Shown: positions 32,236 to 41,896 of the stretch, piece after piece
Numbering within the stretch: the first letter of the stretch is position 1
Layout of the letters: the number at the start of each line of letters is the position of its first letter
Source of the DNA: Phycisphaerae bacterium
GTDB taxonomy: Bacteria > Chloroflexota > Anaerolineae > 4572-78 > J111
DNA: 64,000 bases
NCBI GenBank assembly: GCA_028285035.1
Contig: JANQQF010000094.1
Span: forward strand, 1-64,000
Reading direction: 5' to 3'
Translations under genes and position numbers: made by a program
Notes under the pieces: generated by a model
Seen by the model: the letters and a program-made list of their open reading frames with translations, nothing else
Told to the model about the DNA's origin: nothing
The model's database searches: none

Positions 32236-34596
32236 TTAAATGTCCTCATCCGCCGTTGGATCAGCCTCATCATCTTCCTTGGTTACCAAAATTTCACGCG
32301 CCCGTCCACCACCTTCATCTGCGCCTATGATGCCCTGATCCTCCATCTCGTCAATCAAACGAGCCGCTCGCGCATAACCCACGCGGAGTCGTCGCTGCAA
32401 CAAAGACACTGAAGCTCTACCTTGCTCGCGGACAATCTCAATGGCCCGTTCGAGCAATTCATCATCCTTAGCATCGTTTTTATTTTCGGCCATTGCTTTA
32501 AGCTCATCCCACAATGGAGCTTGAACCAAATCCTTCGGCACGTCAACTGGGCCTCGAGACGCACCAGATGGGGCAGTCGCCAGAGCGCTACGCCAAAATT
32601 TTGTCAGCCGATTCAGCTCCTGATCCGAAACAAACACCCCTTGTAAGCGTTGCAACTTCGCTGAGTCAGGAGCCATGTAAAGCATATCCCCTTTACCCAG
32701 CAGACGCTCTGCCCCAGGTGTATCCAAAATAACCCGAGAGTCAATCTGACTACTGACGGCGAAGGCGACACGGGCTGGAAAGTTCGCTTTGATAAGTCCA
32801 GTGACCACATCAACTGAGGGACGTTGTGTCGCCAAAATCATATGCATCCCTACCGCCCGTGCCATTTGCGCAATACGAGTGATGGTTCGCTCAATCTCAT
32901 CCGGGGCCATCATCATCAGGTCAGCCAACTCATCAATAATGATGACGATGTAAGGCATCCCTTCTTGCCCCTCACGACGCATCTTTTCGTTATAGTTAAT
33001 GATATTCCGTGAGCCAACCTGAGCGAACTGTTTGTAACGTCGATCCATCTCGCGGGTAGCCCAACTTAGGACCCCAGCAGCTTTTTCAAGCTCAGTTACG
33101 ACGGGTGCTAACAAATGTGGGATGCCGTTGTATTGAACCAACTCCACCATTTTCGGGTCAATCATCAATAGACGAAGGGTTTCCGGGGTATGGTTACTAA
33201 TCAAACAGGCGACAACAGAGTTGATACAAACGCTCTTCCCCGATCCGGTCGAGCCCGCAATCAGCATATGCGGCATTGCAGACAAATCACCTACAGCGGC
33301 TTGGCCCGAAACATCCTGCCCCAGCGCAATCGTAAGATTGCCACCTTTGAGTTGAAACTTGTCTGACTCCATTATATTGCGGAGGGCCACGACATTTTTT
33401 GTTGCATTTGGTACTTCGAGGCCCACATAGGGACGACCAGGGATGGGAGCTTCCAAGCGAATGGGGGCCGCAGAGAGAGCCAGGGCCAAATCGTTGGACA
33501 AATTGACAATACGCGAGACGCGCACTTTTCGGGGATTCCCTTTGGCATCCTTGGTAGCCATAAAGCCAGGTTCCAGACTGAATTGAGTCACTGAAGGACC
33601 TTGGTTGATTTCGCGAACCTTGGCCTCTACACCAAAGCTAGCCAACGTATCCTCAATAATCTTAACCCGCTTGCGGATTTCGGCCTCGCTAATTTCTTGT
33701 TCGTGTCCCTCTTCAAAAATCTGACTAATTGGTGGTAGTTGCCACTTTTGATCGCCATTTACTTCTGGCTGTACAGACGGCTCACCTGAGCTTACTGGGG
33801 CACCAACATTAATTTTTGGCACGTTGCCGCTTGGACTTGGTGGAGAATCCGGATGTTCAACTACTTCACCCAACACTTGGATGGGGGCTTCATTGATTTT
33901 TATATCATCGGAAGAGGCGGACGATTTTGCCGGCAACATGCGTCCGATAAAACTTGGTTTCGATTTTGGTTTAGGCAAGGCGGGCGGGCGAAGACGGGGT
34001 TGGGTCGGCTGATTGATGGTTAGCTGACGAAAGTGACGCCAATCTTGAACCCGATAGTAAAGATCACGGGTCATTTGGAACAACTCACGAAACGACAGGC
34101 CGCTAATCAGAATGATTACGAGAGGAATCATCCCCAGCAATACAACAATTGTTCCTGCGATGCCCAAGGCTGAAAGGAGTAATTCTCCTAACATCCACCC
34201 CAGAATACCACCGCCACCTGGGTTCGTAAAATCACCAAATCCGCTCCCAGGTTCAACAATGTGAAAGGCCACCAAGAACATTCCCAACAGAATAAAAGCC
34301 CCGACTGGTTTCTCCCACTTCTCATCCGAGTCTTCAAACTCATAGCGCCTAAAGAACCATAAGGCCAATGAACCAAGAATAATCCAGGCAATATATTGCC
34401 CCCAACCAATCAAAGCACCCAGAAATTGGAGCCAAATGGCAATAGGGGTGCTACGATTTGGGGTAAAAAAGCTTAATAGCGTAATCCCAGCCACAATCAG
34501 CAGAATTGTTCCGATAATTTCAGGTCGAATGCGGAATCCTTCTGGTTGTTGTGGGCGACTACGTCCTGCTCTTCGTGAAATTGGTCGTTTTGTCAT
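32236..34596 (-). CDS. ftsK: DNA translocase FtsK/SpoIIIE
   Basis: A 786-residue septal DNA pump. Four to five membrane spans occupy about residues 28-175, followed by a Pro-rich linker. The motor has Walker A AGSTGSGKSVCIN near residue 445 and Walker B IVIIIDELADLMM near 560. The C-terminal gamma winged-helix (DELLERAIEIVREQGRAS, GYARAARLIDEMEDQGIIG) recognises polar DNA motifs and contacts recombinases. ATG 34596 follows AAAGGA. Length is within the usual 750-900. It clears chromosomes from the division septum. Confidence 0.95.
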   Translation of the reverse strand: MTKRPISRRAGRSRPQQPEGFRIRPEIIGTILLIVAGITLLSFFTPNRSTPIAIWLQFLGALIGWGQYIAWIILGSLALWFFRRYEFEDSDEKWEKPVGAFILLGMFLVAFHIVEPGSGFGDFTNPGGGGILGWMLGELLLSALGIAGTIVVLLGMIPLVIILISGLSFRELFQMTRDLYYRVQDWRHFRQLTINQPTQPRLRPPALPKPKSKPSFIGRMLPAKSSASSDDIKINEAPIQVLGEVVEHPDSPPSPSGNVPKINVGAPVSSGEPSVQPEVNGDQKWQLPPISQIFEEGHEQEISEAEIRKRVKIIEDTLASFGVEAKVREINQGPSVTQFSLEPGFMATKDAKGNPRKVRVSRIVNLSNDLALALSAAPIRLEAPIPGRPYVGLEVPNATKNVVALRNIMESDKFQLKGGNLTIALGQDVSGQAAVGDLSAMPHMLIAGSTGSGKSVCINSVVACLISNHTPETLRLLMIDPKMVELVQYNGIPHLLAPVVTELEKAAGVLSWATREMDRRYKQFAQVGSRNIINYNEKMRREGQEGMPYIVIIIDELADLMMMAPDEIERTITRIAQMARAVGMHMILATQRPSVDVVTGLIKANFPARVAFAVSSQIDSRVILDTPGAERLLGKGDMLYMAPDSAKLQRLQGVFVSDQELNRLTKFWRSALATAPSGASRGPVDVPKDLVQAPLWDELKAMAENKNDAKDDELLERAIEIVREQGRASVSLLQRRLRVGYARAARLIDEMEDQGIIGADEGGGRAREILVTKEDDEADPTADEDI

Positions 34597-34902
34597 AATG
34601 TCCTTTTTGTAATGGTAAGGGACTGAATTATCGAATAAAAACCGGTTATTTGTTACTCACCATCTAAAATCAAAACAATAAAAATTAGCACAAATGTTTT
34701 ATGTATTTTAGCATAAAATCAGAGAATTTAAAAGTTCTGTTATGGTCAAATTCTATTCTCAATCGGGTTAATTGAGTGTATTATATAATGAGTTTGCCTT
34801 TAGAGGAGGCTAACAGTATCTGCAAGACAAAAGAGGGGAATGAAAAGGGGGATCTCCCCCCAAGCCCCCGGTCTACGACGGTATTTACACAGGAGGTCCA
34901 AA
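34597..34902. other. Divergent intergenic region, ftsK / GNAT
   Basis: About 306 bp, AT-rich, no gene. TATAAT at 34784-34789 is a likely -10 for the rightward GNAT gene, without a clear -35. A GGGGGA-TC-TCCCCC palindrome lies at 34847-34860 in the would-be leader. Confidence 0.4.
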
Positions 34903-35367
34903 ATGAAATTAAGAGAAGCAAAAATTAACGAGGGTCCGTTGCTCAGTGATCTTGCCTTTCGATCAAAGGCTTATTGGGGATATTCTGCAGAATTTATGGA
35001 GGCCTGTCGTGAGGAGTTAACCTATACGGACATAGACATTGAGAACTGGTCGGTCATTGTTGTGGAAAATCAACGTGTTGAAGGATTTTACGCTCTGGTC
35101 CCCCTTTCGGATACCGAGGTCGAACTTGAAGCTCTGTTTGTGGAACCAGATGCTATCGGGCAAGGCTATGGTCGAGCTTTGATTAGTCACGCCAAAACTA
35201 CTGCCAAGGCGATGGGGGCCAAAACAATGATTATTCAGGGCGATCCCAACGCCACTCCATTTTACCAGGCGATTGGGGGAAAGTTGACCGGTGAGCGTGA
35301 GTCAGCCAGCATCCCTGGTCGATTTCTGCCAACATTTGAACTGGACCTTGACGAAAATAGACTTTAA
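34903..35367 (+). CDS. GNAT-family N-acetyltransferase
   Basis: A 154-residue acetyltransferase with the acetyl-CoA loop in EPDAIGQGYGRALISH and a C-terminal GDPNATPFYQAIGGK motif. ATG 34903 is chosen for the strong AGGAGG upstream; the in-frame ATG at 34840 adds 21 residues with no family resemblance. The opening LREAKINEGPLLSDLAFRSK is typical of GNAT proteins acting on small amines or amino acids. Isolated gene; substrate unknown. Confidence 0.87.
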   Translation: MKLREAKINEGPLLSDLAFRSKAYWGYSAEFMEACREELTYTDIDIENWSVIVVENQRVEGFYALVPLSDTEVELEALFVEPDAIGQGYGRALISHAKTTAKAMGAKTMIIQGDPNATPFYQAIGGKLTGERESASIPGRFLPTFELDLDENRL

Positions 35368-35392
35368 TTTACTTCCCCAAGATGAAAGATTT

Positions 35393-35436
35393 CTTCATCT
35401 TCACTTCATGGCTCCTTCATGTTAACTTGATATAGT
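35393..35436 (+). promoter_or_regulatory. Three CTTCAT direct repeats with 11-bp period and a -10 box
   Basis: CTTCAT occurs at 35393-35398, 35404-35409 and 35415-35420, exactly 11 bp apart, followed ten bases later by TATAGT (35431-35436). Six-base direct repeats with an 11-bp period immediately ahead of the -10 are the typical binding architecture of OmpR/PhoB-family activators. An OmpR-type regulator is encoded at 35907, so autoregulation of this operon is likely. Confidence 0.7.
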
Positions 35437-35441
35437 CGGAG

Positions 35442-35457
35442 CATAGACCGGTCTATG
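35442..35457. promoter_or_regulatory. 16-bp perfect palindrome
   Basis: CATAGACCGGTCTATG lies at about +1 to +15 relative to the predicted start of the PepSY transcript, 30 bp before its ATG. The position suits a repressor operator. No candidate binder is evident. Confidence 0.5.
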
Positions 35458-35486
35458 ACAAATTATCTATACTGAAAGGACAATCC

Positions 35487-35843
35487 ATGAAAATAAATAA
35501 AATTGTTATGACATCTGTACTTCTATTGGGGCTACTCGTGGGTGGTTTCACTGCTGGTGTATTCTTAACCCAACCCCCAACTTTAGTAGACGCAGCCCCC
35601 CCTGCCCAAACATATGAGAATGATGATGGGGCTGAAGAATATGTAGCACCTGATCCAAGTTATATCACCCAAGAAGAGGCCATCACAGTAGCTGAGGCTG
35701 TCAATCCTGGGGCAAAAGTAGTTGAGGTGGAATTAGAAAAAGAACGAGGACAAGTGATCTACGAGGTTGAGTTTGACAACAATCTTGAAGTGATGATTGA
35801 TCCCGTTGATGGCACGGTGCTTGGTACTGAGCAAGATGATTAG
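35487..35843 (+). CDS. Exported PepSY-domain protein
   Basis: A 118-residue protein. An N-terminal signal or anchor (about residues 7-30, VLLLGLLVGGFTAGVFLT) is followed by an acidic spacer and a PepSY domain (about 58-116: ITQEEAITVAEAVNPGAK, YEVEFDNNLEVMIDPVDG). AAAGGA precedes ATG 35487. PepSY proteins are often encoded beside OmpR-type two-component systems, as here, and may modulate extracytoplasmic peptidases or act as periplasmic sensors. It is first in the operon with the regulator and kinase. Confidence 0.82.
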   Translation: MKINKIVMTSVLLLGLLVGGFTAGVFLTQPPTLVDAAPPAQTYENDDGAEEYVAPDPSYITQEEAITVAEAVNPGAKVVEVELEKERGQVIYEVEFDNNLEVMIDPVDGTVLGTEQDD

Positions 35844-35855
35844 GCTGAATTAATT

Positions 35856-35895
35856 AATGTAATGCGTGACTCAAATAGGAGTCACACATTACATT
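35856..35895 (+). terminator. Hairpin between PepSY gene and response regulator gene
   Basis: Arms 35856-35872 and 35879-35895 pair at 16 of 17 positions around a 6-nt loop. It ends 11 bp before the regulator ATG and may partly terminate transcription or cover its ribosome site, keeping regulator levels below PepSY levels. Confidence 0.6.
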
Positions 35896-35906
35896 TAAGG
35901 TGTTTT

Positions 35907-36581
35907 ATGCGTGTACTTATTGTTGAAGATCAAGTTAAATTAGCTTCTTATCTTAAGTTGGCTCTGGATGAACAAGGCTATGCGGCTGATGCGGTACATT
36001 CAGGACGGGATGCACTACATTGGGCGGAGATCGTAGATTTTGATATTATCCTGTTAGATGTGATGCTTCCCCAGATTGATGGCTTGACCGTTTGCCGAAC
36101 CTTGCGAGAGCGAGGGAATCGTTCCGCGATACTAATGCTCACTGCCCGCGACTCAACTGATGATCGTGTCAATGGCCTTGATAGTGGGGCAGATGATTAT
36201 CTGGTGAAACCTTTCGAGCTAAAGGAGTTGTTAGCGCGTTTACGTGCTCTAGCTCGTCGCCGCTCAAATACCGACACCAACACTCTAACAATTGCAAATC
36301 TTGTCATGAACACTCACACCCGTGTGGTTATGCGTGATGCAAAGCTTATCAAGCTCACAAATAAAGAGTATGCAGTGCTTGAGTGTTTAATGCGCGAACC
36401 CGAAAGAATTTTGACCCGCACGGAAATTGCCGAAGCCGTTTGGAATTACGATGTATTTAATCAATCGAATGTCGTTGACGTATACATTCGTAATTTGCGA
36501 CGAAAAATCGACGATCCATTTGAATTAAAGCTAATCCACACGATCCGTGGGGCGGGGTATCGCCTGTCAGACCAAACCTGA
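35907..36581 (+). CDS. OmpR/PhoB-family response regulator
   Basis: A 224-residue regulator. Receiver domain residues 1-115 with acidic pocket E7-D8, phosphoacceptor Asp51 (IILLDVMLP) and Lys in DYLVKPFEL. The C-terminal winged helix (about 125-222) contains LTNKEYAVLECLM and VDVYIRNLRRKI. ATG 35907 has AAGGTG upstream; an earlier in-frame codon lies inside the hairpin. The stop overlaps the kinase start (ATGA). Probably binds the CTTCAT repeats upstream. Confidence 0.93.
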   Translation: MRVLIVEDQVKLASYLKLALDEQGYAADAVHSGRDALHWAEIVDFDIILLDVMLPQIDGLTVCRTLRERGNRSAILMLTARDSTDDRVNGLDSGADDYLVKPFELKELLARLRALARRRSNTDTNTLTIANLVMNTHTRVVMRDAKLIKLTNKEYAVLECLMREPERILTRTEIAEAVWNYDVFNQSNVVDVYIRNLRRKIDDPFELKLIHTIRGAGYRLSDQT

Positions 36582-37969
36582 TGATACATTGGCTCAAAAC
36601 TCTTCGCGTTCGATTCTCCCTCTGGACGGCTGGTCTCCTTTTGGTAATGTCAGTAGTTTTTGGGGTATTTGTTTATTTTTATACAGCCCAAAATCTAATT
36701 AACAGTGTTGATACTAGCCTTAGCCTAATCGCAACCCAAATTATCGCTGAAATCGATGTTTTGGACCAAGAGCTTGTCTCAATCGAAACCCTTTTGACAA
36801 ACGAAGACTACATCTTGGCTCGGGAACAAGGCCTCACATTTCGTATTGTTGACAATGCTGGCAACACCATTCAGGCAAATGGCCCTTATCTTAACTTACT
36901 GGAAAATCAAATATTTAATTCAACGAATCGAGAGGGACAACATCAAACGATTATTAACACAAACACTCAACAGGATGTACGAGTTTACACCGTCGCTATC
37001 ATAGAAGATCAAGCTCCCACAGGTGCAATTCAAGTAGGCAAAAATCTAACCTCAATTCAGCGAACGTTAGCCCAATTATTGACCTCATTATTGATAGGTA
37101 TTCCTATTATTGTTGTTTTGGCTGCGATAGGTGGTTTCTCTTTGGCTACACGAACTCTCAAACCCATCGATCAAATTACTCATACAGCACAGCATATTTC
37201 GATAGAGGATTTGTCAGCTCGACTTGACCTACCTGATACCAATGACGAGCTTGGCCGTTTAGCCAAAACCTTTGACTCCATGCTCGCGCGTTTAGAACAA
37301 GCATTTCAACGTGAACGACAATTCATTGCCGATGCTTCCCATGAATTACGTACTCCCCTAACCACCATGCAAACCATTTTGAGTAGCACCCTCACAAAAA
37401 ATCGATCTCAGGTCCAATATCATCAGGCCTTATCAGACTTATCTCAAGAAACAGATCGAATGAAAAATTTGACGGAGGGGTTGTTACTATTAGCCCGACA
37501 CGATAACAATACCCCCCTCGTTCACGAGGCTCTGGACTTATCCATTCTTTTACACGAGGTAGTCGACTCTCTCCAAGCTTTAGCTCAAGACAAAGATTTA
37601 GATCTTGTCTGTGTTGTATACAAAGAAATTCTAATTGAGGGTCGGGGTGAAGATTTAACGAGGCTCTTCACTAATTTAGTAGGAAATGCCATCAAATACA
37701 CTCAGCACGGCTCAATTACGATTACCCTAGTTCAACATACAACTGAATTGGTGGCTATCAACATTACAGACACAGGCCAAGGTATCCCCGCCAATCATCT
37801 GCCCTATATATTTGATCGTTTCTATCAGCTTGATCAGTCACGGGCCAGCCGAGGAAGCGGGCTTGGGCTAGCGATTGCCTTGAGCATAGCTCAAGCCCAT
37901 CACGGCACAATTCAGGTTGAGAGTGAGGTTGGAAAAGGCACCACATTTACAGTACAATTAGCCAAATAG
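36581..37969 (+). CDS. Membrane sensor histidine kinase
   Basis: A 462-residue kinase. Two membrane spans (about 13-33 and 165-187) flank an extracytoplasmic sensor of about 130 residues. A HAMP linker follows (LKPIDQITHTAQHI), then HisKA with phosphoacceptor His254 in ADASHELRTPLTTM, and a HATPase domain with N box LVGNAIKYT, G1 DTGQGIP, and GSGLGLAIA. Partner of the overlapping upstream regulator. Signal unknown; the linked PepSY protein may take part. Confidence 0.93.
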   Translation: MIHWLKTLRVRFSLWTAGLLLVMSVVFGVFVYFYTAQNLINSVDTSLSLIATQIIAEIDVLDQELVSIETLLTNEDYILAREQGLTFRIVDNAGNTIQANGPYLNLLENQIFNSTNREGQHQTIINTNTQQDVRVYTVAIIEDQAPTGAIQVGKNLTSIQRTLAQLLTSLLIGIPIIVVLAAIGGFSLATRTLKPIDQITHTAQHISIEDLSARLDLPDTNDELGRLAKTFDSMLARLEQAFQRERQFIADASHELRTPLTTMQTILSSTLTKNRSQVQYHQALSDLSQETDRMKNLTEGLLLLARHDNNTPLVHEALDLSILLHEVVDSLQALAQDKDLDLVCVVYKEILIEGRGEDLTRLFTNLVGNAIKYTQHGSITITLVQHTTELVAINITDTGQGIPANHLPYIFDRFYQLDQSRASRGSGLGLAIALSIAQAHHGTIQVESEVGKGTTFTVQLAK

Positions 37970-38011
37970 ATGTAACACAACCACACAATCCGAATGCAGG
38001 ATAATCTCCTT

Positions 38012-39436
38012 ATGAAATATGATGCTATTGTTATCGGTGCCGGGCCAAATGGGCTAAGTGCGGCGGTGGAATTAGCCCGCAACGACTTAAACGTGCTGGT
38101 CATTGAGGGTCAGAACACGATTGGAGGAGGCACACGGACTGCGGAATTGACTCTCCCCGGCTTTAAACACGATATCTGCTCGGCGATTCATCCAATGGCC
38201 CCCTGCTCGCCATTCTTCTCATCCTTACCTCTGGAAGAATACGGACTAGAGTGGATTACGCCGCCTTGTGCTGTGGCCCACCCTTTTGATGAGGGTTCAG
38301 CGGCCTTGATGTTTCAATCAATTGAACAAACGGCTGAACGTTTAGGTGTCGATGCTTCGGTTTATCTTTCAATCTACCAACCGCTGGTCCAAGGGTTTGA
38401 AAAGATTAACGAATACGCCTTGGGACCAATGATTCGTGTACCACGTCACCCTTTGACCTTCACCCCATTTGGGTTACAAGCCCTGCTCCCGGCAACACTC
38501 TATGCCAAGCGATTCAAAACGAAAGAGGCCAAAGGGCTTTTCGCCGGTCTAGCCGCACACGCGATTGCCGATTTTGCTAATCTAAGCACAACAGCCGTTG
38601 GGTTAACACTGGCGATGTCAGGTCATATCAATGGATGGCCTTTTCCAAAGGGGGGGGCGCAAGCGATCACAAATGCTTTGGCAGGGTACTTCAAGTCACT
38701 GGGAGGAGAGATCGAAACGGGACAATGGGTTACATCGATTGAAGACTTACCCCTCACCCGAGCTATTTTGTTTGATTTATCCCCAAAAAATATAGCCAAA
38801 ATCGCCAGAAAGCGTCTACCAAATCGATACGCTCAATCACTCAACCGATGGAAACATGGACCAGGGGTATGCAAAGTCGATTTAGCCTTATCAGGCCCCA
38901 TTCCCTGGAAAAATTCTGAGATTAGCCAAACGGCCACAGTCCATCTTGGTGGCACCTTTGAGGAAATTGCAGCAAGTGAGGCAGAGGTTTGGGCGGGCCA
39001 TCATTCAGACAATCCTTACGTGTTGCTGGCCCAACACACCCTATTTGATGAGAGCCGTGCCCCCGAGGGACAGCATACCTGTTGGGCCTACTGTCATGTC
39101 CCCAATGGTTCGAACCGTGATGAGTCAGAGACAATTATCAATCAAATCGAACGATTTGCCCCTGGTTTTCGAGATTTAATCATCGGCAAACATGTGATGA
39201 CCAGCCAAGATTACGAAAGCTACAACCCGAACTATATGGGGGGGGATATCGTCGGCGGAGCCTTCACCCTGCCTCAACTCATTAGCCGCCCCGCGCTTCA
39301 TCCAGACCCTTACCGCATCCCCACCGACGGCCTCTACATTTGTTCTGCCTCAACCCCGCCTGGTGCAGGCATCCACGGGATGTCAGGGTTTAATGCCGCT
39401 AAATCAGCCCTGCGTCATACATTTGGGAAAGGGTAG
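38012..39436 (+). CDS. FAD-dependent oxidoreductase, PYROXD2/phytoene-desaturase-like
   Basis: A 474-residue protein. N-terminal FAD motif DAIVIGAGPNGLSAAVELAR and GGGTRTAELTLPGFKHD; C-terminal GLYICSASTPPGAGIHGMSG completes the FAD site. These match the PYROXD2 branch of the CrtI-like superfamily rather than carotenoid desaturases with known substrates. ATG 38012 is favoured over 37994 because it starts at the conserved region with AGGA upstream. No carotenoid genes are nearby. Function of the branch is poorly defined. Confidence 0.85.
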   Translation: MKYDAIVIGAGPNGLSAAVELARNDLNVLVIEGQNTIGGGTRTAELTLPGFKHDICSAIHPMAPCSPFFSSLPLEEYGLEWITPPCAVAHPFDEGSAALMFQSIEQTAERLGVDASVYLSIYQPLVQGFEKINEYALGPMIRVPRHPLTFTPFGLQALLPATLYAKRFKTKEAKGLFAGLAAHAIADFANLSTTAVGLTLAMSGHINGWPFPKGGAQAITNALAGYFKSLGGEIETGQWVTSIEDLPLTRAILFDLSPKNIAKIARKRLPNRYAQSLNRWKHGPGVCKVDLALSGPIPWKNSEISQTATVHLGGTFEEIAASEAEVWAGHHSDNPYVLLAQHTLFDESRAPEGQHTCWAYCHVPNGSNRDESETIINQIERFAPGFRDLIIGKHVMTSQDYESYNPNYMGGDIVGGAFTLPQLISRPALHPDPYRIPTDGLYICSASTPPGAGIHGMSGFNAAKSALRHTFGKG

Positions 39437-39453
39437 TCCATTTTAATGTAAAA

Positions 39454-39485
39454 AAGGTGGCACCGGAACTATCTGGTGCCACCTT
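39454..39485. terminator. Bidirectional terminator
   Basis: AAGGTGGCACC (39454-39464) and GGTGCCACCTT (39475-39485) form a perfect 11-bp stem with A- and T-rich flanks between two convergent genes. Confidence 0.75.
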
Positions 39486-39520
39486 CGTAATTTTTGAATT
39501 ATTCTATCAAGAACTACCCT

Positions 39521-41050
39521 CTACTGTTCAGTCGCTCCAGCATCAAACCCAGCTCCTTGTGGTCGAGCCAAGCCGAAGTAATCAACACCAATTGATTGAG
39601 CTATCCCAGCATCAAGTGCGGGTGAACCACCTTGTAAGGCAAAGTTATTGCTATTGGGATCAATAAAACCTGCTTCATCAATGCTATCTGCTAAAACATT
39701 ATTTTGTTCGACAACACTAGCGCTTGTATCGATTTTGACAGGTTCGCCAACCGGATTAACGATGAAGTTATTTTCGATAATGTGTCCTGTCCCGCTTTCA
39801 TTTCGATAGATGATTCCACCATCTGACGGATTAACCAGGGTGTTATTGAGGATAGAAACATCACCACCAGTGCTTGATCGAGTTACAACGACAGCATATT
39901 TTTTCTCCATCCGCCCAGAGTCGACCACAATATTATTGTAAACGTCATTTCCTCCAGCGGCCTGAAGTACAATCCCGGCAGAAGCACTATCTTTGATAAA
40001 GTTATTGTAAATATCACAGACACTACCTGAGTTATTCATAATCCCTGATTGTTGACTGGCCTTGTTTGCTTGGCTGTCACGATAAATCTGATTGCTATGG
40101 ATTTGGCAGTTTGATATCGCCGAGCCGACTTGAATACCATCCCAACCTGTATTCTCAACCAAATTGTTGTAGATTTCAACACCGTCTAAAAGTGGGTCAA
40201 AGACTGTTTCTGAACCATTCCCACAATTTTCAGACTGACCAGAGTCATAGAATGAGCTACCAACGTAAAACCCCTCGGTGCCAACATTGTGAACATAAGT
40301 GTCGTGGATTTTAATATCGCGCTGAACAAAGTTGTTACGATTGACAACGTCGCTAGAGTCATACGCTTTGTTACCATCACCATCGTAATCGAAGTCATTA
40401 TCGTGTCCATTAGAACAAGTCGACTTGGTATTAATCATCACCCCAACCTTTGGCACACCTGAAATTTCCACATTATTTACTTCAAAATACTCGCTCTTCC
40501 AACCGATTCGCAATCCATGAGTTGTAGAGTTTACGATTTTGAAGCCATACTGATCATCACTTCCCGTTCCATCGACATGGAAGTGTTGACTGTTCTCAAA
40601 AATCATCCCATACCATTTTGTTGAGTCGAAAACAACCTGACCCCAATAGTTTCGAAAAATAATTGGTTTTTCAGCCGTACCTTGGAAATTTCTCAGCTTC
40701 AAACCATCACGAACGCCAGCCGTAAGACACACAACATCGCCTGGCTGAACAACAGCGTAATTGCCGCGACCATCTACGACAGTTGTTGACGGGTATATAA
40801 AATGCTGACACTGTGCTTTGGAGACCGCTGGTAAAAATATTTGGTAGGTTGTTCCATTTGTTTGGGATTCACTATTTTTAGCCGCAACAAAATCATTTTC
40901 GTCAGGGGCAGTTTCAACCTCACCTGAGAGGGATTGTGTTTCTAAGATATTTGTCTGTGAATTATCAGCATTAACTATTGTTACTGTCTGTCCAACAAAC
41001 CATAATGTTATAAAAAGTAAACTAACTAGACCTATTTTTTGCCATTTCAT
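39521..41050 (-). CDS. Secreted right-handed parallel beta-helix protein
   Basis: A 509-residue exported protein. Signal peptide at residues 1-29, then a linker with FLPAVSK, and a repetitive Asn-rich region from about residue 100 to 450 with units such as VEIYNNLVENTG, CDIYNNFIKDSAS and GHIIENNFIVNP, typical of pectate-lyase/NosD-like beta-helices. A Cys/Asp-rich insert (DNDFDYDGDGNKAYDSSD) may bind calcium. The tail SPALDAGIAQSIGVDYFGL is a common end of such polysaccharide-lyase-like proteins. ATG 41050 gives a clean signal peptide. Polysaccharide binding or cleavage is likely but not shown. Confidence 0.82.
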   Translation of the reverse strand: MKWQKIGLVSLLFITLWFVGQTVTIVNADNSQTNILETQSLSGEVETAPDENDFVAAKNSESQTNGTTYQIFLPAVSKAQCQHFIYPSTTVVDGRGNYAVVQPGDVVCLTAGVRDGLKLRNFQGTAEKPIIFRNYWGQVVFDSTKWYGMIFENSQHFHVDGTGSDDQYGFKIVNSTTHGLRIGWKSEYFEVNNVEISGVPKVGVMINTKSTCSNGHDNDFDYDGDGNKAYDSSDVVNRNNFVQRDIKIHDTYVHNVGTEGFYVGSSFYDSGQSENCGNGSETVFDPLLDGVEIYNNLVENTGWDGIQVGSAISNCQIHSNQIYRDSQANKASQQSGIMNNSGSVCDIYNNFIKDSASAGIVLQAAGGNDVYNNIVVDSGRMEKKYAVVVTRSSTGGDVSILNNTLVNPSDGGIIYRNESGTGHIIENNFIVNPVGEPVKIDTSASVVEQNNVLADSIDEAGFIDPNSNNFALQGGSPALDAGIAQSIGVDYFGLARPQGAGFDAGATEQ

Positions 41051-41248
41051 CGTGTAATCGATTCTCCTGCTACATAAAATCAAGACAGTAAGAATATATC
41101 ACGATGCGGCTCCAATAATCATTTGCATTATGTACTACTTATGTGGCAGTTATGTTTGCAAGATTGTTTGATTGAAACAAACAGACACAAAAAATGGCCC
41201 AGCCAAGTGAGCCATTTTTGTGTCATTATTTAGTTTTTTAGCAAATTC

Positions 41249-41896
41249 TTACTCAATAAACGCATTCTCTTTAGCATATCGGACCAAATCGACCCGGCTT
41301 CGCAAATTGAGTTTTCCCATCAAATTGGCTCGATGGCTTTCAACAGTTCGCACGCTAATGCTCAAAGCCTCAGCGGTTTGACGATTGGTATATCCTTGGG
41401 CGATGAGTTTAAGCACATCAATTTCACGGCGAGTCAACGCTTCAACAGGAGCATCATCCTTTTTTGGGGTAGACGCCGGTGAAATTTCACGCAACAGCGC
41501 TCGAGTCATCGCTGGATGGACGTATAAATCACCTCGTTTAACGGCCCGAATGGCGTCAATTAACTCTGACTCCACAGCTCGCTTGATGATATACCCTGAA
41601 GCCCCCGCCTGAATTGCCTCTTGAAATAGGCTTTCATCTTCATGAACAGTAAGGATCAGCACTTTGGCATCAGGCAAAGCTTCCTTCAAGTGTTTTGTAA
41701 CTTCGATTCCGCCCATTCCAGGCATGTTTACATCCAATAGCACGATTTCTGGACGTAATTCCGTTGCTAATTTCAAGGCATCATTACCATTATCGGCATC
41801 TGCTACAATTTCCAAATCTTCTTCAGCACTTAATAAAGCTCGCAAACCAGCTCTGAGCACACCATGATCATCAGCTATCAGAATTGGAATGGACAT
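41249..41896 (-). CDS. NarL/FixJ-family response regulator
   Basis: A 215-residue regulator: receiver with D9-D10, phosphoacceptor Asp55 (IVLLDVNMPG) and Lys in YIIKRAV; LuxR-type helix-turn-helix from about 148 (LTRREIDVLKLIAQGYTNRQ, LSISVRTVESHRANLM). ATG 41896 follows GGAGGTGCC and lies inside the last codons of the kinase gene (26-bp overlap), indicating tight coupling. Partner of the multi-GAF kinase. Confidence 0.94.
   Translation of the reverse strand: MSIPILIADDHGVLRAGLRALLSAEEDLEIVADADNGNDALKLATELRPEIVLLDVNMPGMGGIEVTKHLKEALPDAKVLILTVHEDESLFQEAIQAGASGYIIKRAVESELIDAIRAVKRGDLYVHPAMTRALLREISPASTPKKDDAPVEALTRREIDVLKLIAQGYTNRQTAEALSISVRTVESHRANLMGKLNLRSRVDLVRYAKENAFIE

Noticed and set aside
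38012..39436. Phytoene desaturase in carotenoid synthesis
   Set aside because: No crtB or other carotenoid genes in the window, and the motifs look closer to the PYROXD2 branch.
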